From: Ehretia macrophylla
Lineage: Eukaryota; Streptophyta; Magnoliopsida; Boraginales; Ehretiaceae
DNA: 64,000 nucleotides
NCBI GenBank assembly: GCA_037974665.1
Contig: CM075775.1
Location: 43,240,152 to 43,304,151 of the forward strand
Direction of reading: 5' to 3'
Notes under the pieces: model-generated
Seen by the model: only the letters and a program-made list of their open reading frames with translations
The model's database searches: none
What the model was told of the DNA's origin: nothing
Part shown: positions 57,190 to 64,000 of the stretch, in pieces
How positions within the stretch are numbered: position 1 is the first letter of the stretch
Layout of the letters: each line of letters begins with the position of its first letter
Program-made: the position numbers and the translations under genes

Positions 57190-57984
57190 TTGGGAGTTTT
57201 GAGTTGCTGTCTTGCAGGAATAGGTATAGACACCTTGCGTGAAGGAGGTTCAATCTCTAAACCACCGCTGTTGGATGGAATAAATTACTCGTATTGGAGG
57301 GCTCGAATGAGGGCATTTATCAAGTCTATTGATGAGAAGGTGTGGAAAGTAATCTTGACTGGCTGGACAACTCCCACCACAACAAATGATCAGGGCAATG
57401 TTGCAACTAAACCTGAAATAGAATGGACCAAAGCTGAAGACCTTCTGGCAAGTTGGAATTCGAAGGCACTAAATGCGATATTCAATGCTGATGACTTGAA
57501 TCAATTCAAGTTAATTTCGACGTATGAATCTGCTAAGGAAGCTTGGGAGATTTTGCAAACAGCATATGAGGGTACAACATCAGTCAGAAAATCAAAGTTG
57601 CAGATGCTTGACACTCGATTCGAAGAACTAAGGATGCAGGAAGATGAAACTATTGCCGATTTCAATGCCAATTTGTGCGACATTACTAATGAATCTTTTG
57701 CTTTAGGAGAAAAATATTCATATTCAAAGCTTGTGAGAAAAACCTTGCGCTCTCTTCCAAACAGATTTCGAATCAAAGTTGCTGCCATAGAAGAATCCAA
57801 GAATGTTGATGAACTCAAAATTGATGAATTGATGGGGTCACTTCAAACGTTTAAGATGAAGTTTAAGCAGAAAAGGAAACAAAAATGCATTATTTTGCGG
57901 ACCGAAGTGGAAAGAAAAGAAACAATAAGCTCTTCGGATGATGAGGACTCTGAATCCTTAGCTGTGCTTACCAAATTTTTTTAA
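57190..57984 (+). CDS. Copia gag (SIRE-like), capsid part
   Basis: 264 codons open. The core GGSISKPPLLDGINYSYWRA, RMRAFIKSIDEKVW, EEW-like WTKAEDLLASWNSKALN, KEAWEILQTAYEGT, ETIADFNANLCDI and LRSLPNRFRIKVAAIEE are typical of plant copia gag (UBN2/DUF4219-like). The true start may be further in, at about MRAFIK or upstream in frame; the apparent MGVLSCC start is uncertain. A frameshift separates it from the zinc-knuckle part at 58100. It would form the particle in an active element. Confidence 0.85.
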   Translation: MGVLSCCLAGIGIDTLREGGSISKPPLLDGINYSYWRARMRAFIKSIDEKVWKVILTGWTTPTTTNDQGNVATKPEIEWTKAEDLLASWNSKALNAIFNADDLNQFKLISTYESAKEAWEILQTAYEGTTSVRKSKLQMLDTRFEELRMQEDETIADFNANLCDITNESFALGEKYSYSKLVRKTLRSLPNRFRIKVAAIEESKNVDELKIDELMGSLQTFKMKFKQKRKQKCIILRTEVERKETISSSDDEDSESLAVLTKFF

Positions 57985-58039
57985 CAAAGTCTTAAAGAAG
58001 TGGGACAAACGGAGAAGTGGTTTTAGACAATCAAACTTT

Positions 58040-58680
58040 GAAAAGAAGCCTCAAGTTGCAACATGGTCTGACTCATTTAAGAAACAAAGCTTTAAACCGA
58101 TGAATGAAAAGAAAAAAGGTAAAGGAATTCAATGTTATGAATGTGAGGGTTTTGGTCACATCCAATCAGAATGTGCAAACACCTTGAAGAAAAAGAAGAG
58201 GGCAATGAATGTTACCTGGAGTGATGAGGAGTCAGAAGAATGCACAGAAAGTGACAAGGAGCACATTGGTAACTTTGTTGCATTCAATGTTGCAACAGTT
58301 CAACGAGAGACCAGACTGAACAAAGAAGAAGATGCTACAGGTATTGCGACACTGAGGGAAACAGAGGAAGAATTGAGTGAAGATGACTGTGCTCAGTCAG
58401 AAAGTAAAGGTGACTTGTATGACGAAGAAATTATGAAAACGTACAAAGATATGTACGAAAAATGGGTGATCATATGTAAGAAAAACCAAGGATTGGAATT
58501 GAGGATTCTGGATTTGGAAAAACAAAAATAAGAACTGGAAAAATTGGCTGCCAAAAGACTGCAAGAAGTTCAGGTGTTGCAACATGAATTGAAATAGATG
58601 CAGCGTAATGTGAAGATGCTGAATTCCAAGACTGAAAAGCTTGATCATATGCTATCCATTCAAAAATTAAGCAAAGACCA
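58040..58680 (+). pseudogene. Copia gag, zinc-knuckle and C-terminal part
   Basis: Contains one CCHC knuckle, CYECEGFGHIQSEC (about 58132-58173), followed by KKKKRAMNVTWSDEESEE. The knuckle followed by VTWSD is a mark of the SIRE/Maximus lineage. A long charged, coiled-coil-like stretch follows. In-frame stops at 58529 and 58597 break it. Confidence 0.88.
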
Positions 58681-59080
58681 TACATGACTTGGTTTTTATG
58701 GATAAGAATCTTTTAGAAAAATTGTCTTTGTCAAAAGCTCAGAAAATCCTATACAGAAACAACATGTCGCGACTTTACAGAAGGTCAGAGAAGAACTTTC
58801 AGCTACTGGTGTTACAACATGGACTACAACAGTGCAAAAGAAACAAAGGAAAAAGAACATGTTTGTTCCCATCTGCCATTACTGCCTTATACCTAGACAC
58901 ATCAAACCTCACTGCTTCAAGCTCCAAAGAATGCAGGAAAAAGGTAAGTCTCTCAATCAGAAAAAAAGATCCACATATATGTTTTCACAGCACAAGGAAA
59001 AACGATTATGGGTGAATAAATCTGATTTAACTTGTTTTGCAGCTTATCCTTCTACACAAGCCTGTGATGCTAACTCTTGA
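58681..59080 (+). pseudogene. Copia linker with second zinc-finger remnant
   Basis: In one frame reads FVPICHYCLIPRHIKPHCFK near 58861-58920, a CHYC..H..C type finger usually found just before the protease in SIRE-like elements. Frameshifts on both sides. Confidence 0.7.
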
Positions 59081-59569
59081 TATTTTGATAGTGGGTGTTC
59101 TAGACATATGACAGGTATGCGTGAAGCATTGAGCAGCTACAAGGAGCACAATAAAGGCCAAGTTACTTTTGGAGATGGTATTAAAGGACAAATTCTAGGA
59201 AGAGGAACACTTGAGATTAAAGGGGTTCCAAGTCTCAAGAAAGTACAGCATGTTGAAGGGCTGAATGCTAATCTTATTAGTATCAGTCAATTGTGTGATC
59301 AGGGTTTGTTTGTGAATTTCACTAAAGATGGTTGCCATGTATTAGATGTATCTAATAATTGTATGCTTACAGGGAAAAGGTCATCTAACAACTGTTACAT
59401 GCTTACACTATCTCATGAACAATCATTGCCGTGTTACAATAATACCTATGCAGTACGAGGTGTGCCAAAGCTAAGGAACAAGCAGACAGGAAAATTGCTG
59501 GAAGAAGGAAGCACCAGTAAGATGAATGTTGATGTTGTAGACGGTGTTGCAACACCGAATGAAGAATAG
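59081..59569 (+). pseudogene. Copia protease and GAG-pre-integrase segment, fused to a downstream remnant
   Basis: YFDSGCSRHMTG (about 59077-59112) holds the protease D-S-G. It is followed by KGQVTFGDGIKGQILGRG, LISISQLCDQGL and CHVLDVSNNCMLTGKRS, the standard order up to the pre-integrase domain. The frame then jumps to a short tail ending KMNVDVVDGVATPNEE at 59569 with no integrase HHCC or DDE core, so integrase has been deleted. Confidence 0.85.
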
Positions 59570-60049
59570 ACGAAGAAATCTACTATGACAAATACTGTTG
59601 TAATGCCAGAGATAGAGACTGAGCAGGAGGACATTGGTTCATGCGATGTTACAACAAGCAGTGTAACAACATAAGTTAGCACTAAAGAAATTCAAGCTGA
59701 AATGCCTCAAGTTTACAAAAATCATGCTGTAGAGGATGTGATTGGATCAATACATGATAGAATCCAAACTAGAGGTAAATCCAAGCTGAACTATTGGGAC
59801 ATAGTAAGGTATAGGTACTATACTTCTCTCTCAGAACCCAAAAATGTGAAAGATACTTTAGAAGATGTATTTTGGATAAATGTTATGCATAAGGAATTGA
59901 ATCAGTTTATCTATGAACTTGTTGAAATGGGAACCATTGTTTTAGAACATGTTGCAACAGAAAATCAATTGACAAATATCTCCACTAAAGCTTTAGATTC
60001 TTTGAGAATTGAACCCCTAAGAAAAGCTTTAGGGATTTGTAGTCTATAA
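59570..60049 (+). pseudogene. Copia pre-RT segment joined to the RNase H end
   Basis: VYKNHAVEDVIGSIHDRIQTR and PKNVKDTLEDVFWINVMHKELNQF are the segment just before copia reverse transcriptase. The next residues, IYELVEMGTIVLEHVATENQ and LTNISTKALDSLRIEPLRK, are the last part of RNase H. The join lies near 59912-59930, removing essentially all of RT and most of RNase H while keeping one frame (59702-60049 open). Confidence 0.88.
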
Positions 60050-61933
60050 TATTGCATCATAGATTGACACAGGAGCTTGAAAGAAGCTTGAAAAATCTGA
60101 AAATCTAATATTCAATTCAACTTGTGATTTAGTTAGTGAACCACACTTCCTTGTACACATTGAATACTGATTGAGAAAGCTTATCTTGATGGTCTGCAAG
60201 TGCAGGAGCTTGAACTTTTTGATGACTAGGGATAAAGAGAGAAGTTTCTCTAAATCCATTCCTGTATTCTATTCATCCTTGAGATCAAAAAGAAAAAAAG
60301 AAAGGGCAGGAAATATTGGGATTTTCAAGCACTGGAAAGAGCTACCTAATCCAAAATAAGAGAGATTAGTGTGAAAGCTGTCAGTTGCAACATGAGCTGA
60401 AATAGTGAAAAAAATACGTGTGAAAAGAAATATAGTGTGCAAGCTACCAGTTACAACATGAGCTGCCACAAGAAAAATATTCTGTTTTCCTGCGAGATAA
60501 ATAGACGATCAGGTATGTTTGAGCTAATTGGAAAAGTTCTTACACCTTGCAGGATTGATGGTGAAAGCTATCTGTTTCATAATTCAGCCTCGCACACACA
60601 CATGGTTCATTAATTAAATCCTGGACTGAAATGAGTATTGATGAGTAAAGTTTTTTGAATGACTTTATGCTTCCTAAACATGTCATGCATTTTAAATATG
60701 TTTTAATTTTTGAAAAAAAAAACAAAAAAATGGGTGAAATCTTAGGGGATTTTGAGCAAATTGGAGATATTGTGGAAAATATTATTGCAACATCGGTTCT
60801 AAATTGCTTCTGGATAATCTGATGCAACTTATGTCAATCATTTTTTTGTTGGTTTGGATTGCTAAACAATTGATTTTCAGTTTTTACTATTTTGCTTACA
60901 ATTTGCCTTTTTTTTCTTTGCTTTATGAGACTTACAGTTTACAAGCTTAATTGTTTTTATTCTACTATTGTGTTACTTAGTTGCTACAATTGTGCTACTT
61001 AACTGCTCAAAAGGCTGTCCACGATCAGGTTGAATCCCTTGTGAAGTTGTCCCATCCGTTCCATCTTTCTCACAAGGTTTTGCAAGAAGTTGACATTCAG
61101 GGGGAGCCTCGAGCTAAAGGCAATATTGGACCAGCTTCTGAAACAACTACTGCATGAATGTTGGTTGTTTAATGATTATCACTTTAATACTTTACTGATT
61201 TTAGTTTTGCTCCAGTACTTTACTATGTTTGAATTCTACTGCTCTAATTTGGGTCCATATTTGCGTTTGCTAATTTCTGCTAAGTCTTTTGTTCTGGTAC
61301 TTTGCGTTTCTACTTTGGTTTCTTTTGGAAAAGGGGGAGACTATATTATTGCTATTACTGTGTGTTGATTGTTGCTTGAGGAGGAGATGATTATTGTAAC
61401 AAGTTTAGCTGCTCTACTAGTGCGGCTAGTGATTGTTGTTGCTATTGAGTTTGGTTGTTGCTTCTTATTCTCTTCCTAATATAATGACTGGGTTGTTGGG
61501 ATGGTTTACTGATTGTTGCAATAGGATTATCAACTTTGGGTTACTATCTTTTGCAGGGTCATTATCTTTGCAACTTTGATACTTTCTTATCTATGTTTCC
61601 ATTATGCTGTAACTGACTGTTGAAACATGACCATCTTTGCTCTGATACATCCTTATATGTGTTGCTGATAATTTATTTTGCTAGCTTTATTGCTCTGATA
61701 GTTTGCTTCTACTTCTTTGCCTTTGGTTTGGCAAAAAGGGGAGAAAGATATGTTGTGCTGCTACTAACTGCTACTGCTTAGCTATTGTGCTGCTACTGGC
61801 TGATCATTGTTCTAATACTACTGTTCTACTGAATGTTGCACCAAGGATGTTCATTTGTTGCATCTGTCTTTGTGCACTTGGGCAATAGGAGGTTACATTG
61901 ACTATGATATTAGGGTTTTGCCAAAACAAAGCC
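60050..61933 (+). mobile_element. 3' non-coding region of the copia element
   Basis: No protein recognised. SIRE-type elements often have an extra region, sometimes env-like, between RNase H and the 3' LTR; nothing here can be called env. Notable: a local 66-bp duplication around 60370 and 60436, several G-rich purine tracts (61100, 61329, 61732) resembling the polypurine tract, and copies of the TGTTGCAACA motif or close variants. Confidence 0.7.
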
Positions 61934-61945
61934 AAAGGGGGAGAT
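61934..61945 (+). other. Polypurine tract of the copia element
   Basis: AAAGGGGGAGAT directly before TGTTAAG of the 3' LTR. Confidence 0.88.
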
Positions 61946-63006
61946 TGTTAAGAAAATCAGATTGATTGACAATTAAATTGATTAGATTTTGATTGTTAAG
62001 GCAATTAAATGAATTGGGATTTGATTGGCTATGTTTTAGCAAAACTTATGATATTACCATACTTGTGCTTTTACCTTTTATCTTGTGCAGGAAAAATCTT
62101 ATGGTAACTTACCATATGAGAAGAAGATTTGTGCTAATTAAGGAATTCCATTAATTGCATATTTATAAGGAAAGGGAAATTAGGGTTTTATGAGTAAAGG
62201 TTTTTCTTGCAGCCCAAGATGATTTGCAACAGCAATTGGTTATAAATATGAGGCAAAAGGTCGCAGCAAAGTCGGAGCAGATGGAGGCAGAAACAGAGAG
62301 CTACAATAGAAAATACAAGAGAGTTTTCTGACCAGTGTTCCAAGTGATGTTGCAACACGATCTGAGTTCTAGTGCTTGATTGTATTAAGTGTTGCAATTT
62401 TATTTTATTTGACAGTAAGTCATGAGCAATTTGTATTAGTCTTTGAGTGATTAGATTACTGTCTTCTTTATTCATTCTTCCGAAGAAGAAGGTGTAGTTC
62501 TCAGGAGAGAACGTTGCAAGTCGAGGGGAGCTCGCCAAACCGATGTTCATTAAGGAGTTCTTCATCTAGGCGTCAAAGATCAAGAGGGAGTCTTTACTTG
62601 TGTAAGTTTATTGATGTTGTAACTTGTTGTTTCTTAATGAACAGGTTTGTTGGACCAGGGGAGGTCCCATTGACGTAGACCGCACGGTTAAACCACGTTA
62701 AATCTTGGTGTTCTTTATTTCTGTTATAGCTTATTATTTCTGTCGCTGTTTACTATTACTACTCATGTTGGAACATTAAGTGGAATAAACTAACTAAGTA
62801 ATTTGAGAAACAGATTATTAACGGTCTTTGATAGAACTAATATTCCAGTTAATGTTGCAACATCACCTATAACAGAATTGTTACAGACTCAGTTTACACC
62901 AAGTTATTGCATCTGTTTTAGTTTTCATCTCAAAGGTTCATCGATTAAGCATATTGGTTATCTTGTTGTGAAATTAATCCATACTTATACTGCACAACCT
63001 CTAACA
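61946..63006 (+). mobile_element. 3' LTR of the copia element (1061 bp)
   Basis: Uninterrupted partner of the split 5' LTR. It gives the empty-site sequence for the chromovirus insertion (CGCAGCAAAG near 62263-62272). Carries TATGGTAACTTACCATA at 62100-62116 and TGTTGCAACA at 62348-62357 and 62853-62862. Followed by AATAT. Confidence 0.93.
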
Positions 63007-63011
63007 AATAT

Positions 63012-63548
63012 ATATGTAATTTTTAACATTTTCTAAGGAGATGCGGGCTTACGTACATCGGCCACTGGATGCAACTCTGTTGTGTTTGGCCACCCCAAGC
63101 TGCTCAGCTCTAAACACTATCATTTATCTACTAAAACAGCCCAAGATGTTAAAAGCTAGAGGAATTCAGGGAACTATAACCAAGATATGCCCAAAAAGAA
63201 AAATGTAAGCGCAATTAGTAGAGAAATCGATAGCGATGGTTTGACATTTATGAGTTATGGTTTGATCATTAGAGTTTCTTAAAAATACCCATAAAACAGC
63301 CTATATCCATTGGCAAGGAGAAAGAGAAGAATCGATTGCGATGACTTGACCTCAAGTCTTTCCTCACAGAGCTCATAGTTGATGTCAATGATGGAGAAGC
63401 AAACGCATTTCAATAATATCGTGTTTGACTAGAATTTGAGAACAGATATGTTTCACATTATAAATTTATACCGGGAAGGTAGTTCAATCACCCAGTTCAG
63501 TCACACCTGGCCTCAAGAAAAACTATTGGAAACCAAAAGTTTTCAGCC
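63012..63548. other. Spacer upstream of the right-hand kinase gene
   Basis: No repeat or gene recognised. It may hold the former promoter of the pseudogene at 63549; no clear TATA box could be chosen. Confidence 0.5.
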
Positions 63549-64000
63549 ATGAGGATCTGAATTTTTACAATTTTACATCTTTTGTTTTTCCTTCTTATCA
63601 GTTCCTCCTTCAACTCTGTTTTGTCGAAATTTTGGCAATATTTGAAAAGGGGTACTAGTTTATCTGTTGAACATGATTCAGATTTTATCACATCCCCAGA
63701 CAAGTCATTCACTTGTGGCTTCTATAGTACGGGGAGAAATGCTTACTGGTTTGCAATATGGTTCACCAATTCACAAGACAGAACCGTTGTTTGGATGGCG
63801 AACCGCGACAGGCCGGTTAATGGCCAAGGCTCAAAGGTATCACTTTGGGGAAATGGAGACATGGTGTTGATAGATGTTGATGGAACAATTGTCTGGCAGA
63901 CTTATACCAGCTCAACTGATTTTGCTAAAGCTAAGCTTCTTAACTGGTAGACTAATAGCACCTCAACTGATGAGGTTGATAAAGTTGAGCTTCTTAACAC
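63549..64000 (+). pseudogene. G-type lectin S-receptor-like kinase, N-terminal part (window edge), nonsense-mutated
   Basis: ATG at 63549 fits the usual family start, but codon 4 is TGA (63558). The frame then gives a hydrophobic signal peptide (FTILHLLFFLLISSS), LKRGTSLSVE, and the bulb-lectin domain: DKSFTCGFYSTGRNAYWFAI, TVVWMANRDRPVNGQGSK, GNGDMVLIDVDGTIVWQ. A second stop, TAG at 63948, falls in a 51-bp imperfect tandem duplication (63901-63951 and 63952-64000). Opposite in direction to the other two kinase remnants and covering the part they lack. Continues past the window. A translation from the TTG at 63582 would avoid the first stop but lose the signal peptide. Confidence 0.85.

Larger units (their letters stand above)
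34522..63006 (+). mobile_element. SIRE-like Ty1/copia element, internally deleted, carrying nested insertions
   Basis: Both LTRs start TGTTAAGAAAATC and end CCTCTAACA. After removing inserts the 5' LTR is 1062 bp and the 3' LTR 1061 bp. AATAT flanks it at 34517-34521 and 63007-63011. The primer site at 57150 is TGGCATCAAGAGCAGG and the purine tract at 61934 is AAAGGGGGAGAT. Gag and a CCHC knuckle of SIRE type are present, but the integrase core and nearly all of reverse transcriptase and RNase H are missing, so it could not move by itself. Its 5' LTR was hit by the chromovirus at 34844-56402. Confidence 0.92.

Overview
The window is nuclear DNA from a flowering plant, most likely a eudicot. 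It is AT-rich, holds almost no intact genes, and is dominated by long LTR retrotransposons nested in one another. The only host genes are three broken pieces of one family, the G-type lectin S-receptor-like kinases (ZmPK1-like): 24704-26417 (minus), 33346-34275 (minus) and 63549-64000 (plus, cut by the window edge). I cannot name the species from sequence alone.

Left part (1-9511): a degenerate Ty3/gypsy-type LTR remnant, then AT-rich spacer with three old tandem-repeat fields (about 170 bp period at 2380-3545; a compound repeat at 5460-6180; an about 140 bp unit carrying trinucleotide microsatellites at 8560-9300) and a Helitron-like 3' terminus ending at 8399.

9512-19269 is a non-autonomous LTR element (LARD type): 2.5 kb LTRs, an initiator-Met primer site, a 1.8 kb interior without gag or pol, a polypurine tract, and a GTGGT target duplication. 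A 2.9 kb solo LTR of a sister subfamily sits inside its 3' LTR with its own GGTAT duplication. Next come a higher-order 62/149 bp repeat (19620-20100) and a probable 3.2 kb solo LTR (20719-23961) containing a 277 bp MITE.

24700-34520 is a scrambled host segment: kinase pseudogene 1, cut at its 5' side by a 2.3 kb Tekay-type LTR; a GC-richer block that may be organellar DNA; a decayed Tekay gag; a Ty1/copia RT-RNase H fragment; and kinase pseudogene 2, which carries a tRNA-derived SINE.

34522-63006 is a three-level nest, each level bounded by its own 5-bp target duplication. A SIRE-like Ty1/copia element (AATAT) has its 5' LTR split by a Tekay/Del chromovirus (34844-56402, GCAGT/GCAGC). The chromovirus gag is split by a 12 kb minus-strand tandem array of the LARD family, LTR-interior-LTR-interior-LTR (37991-50060, AGGTT). 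Insertion order follows the nesting: copia first, chromovirus second, array last. None of the elements looks autonomous now. LARD and Tekay LTRs are homologous over long stretches and share the same primer site, so a Tekay relative probably supplied the proteins that moved the LARDs.

The least expected signals are a perfect 10-bp palindrome, TGTTGCAACA, scattered repeatedly through the copia element in different reading frames, and a conserved donor / hairpin / acceptor layout inside the LARD and Tekay LTRs that looks like an LTR-internal intron.
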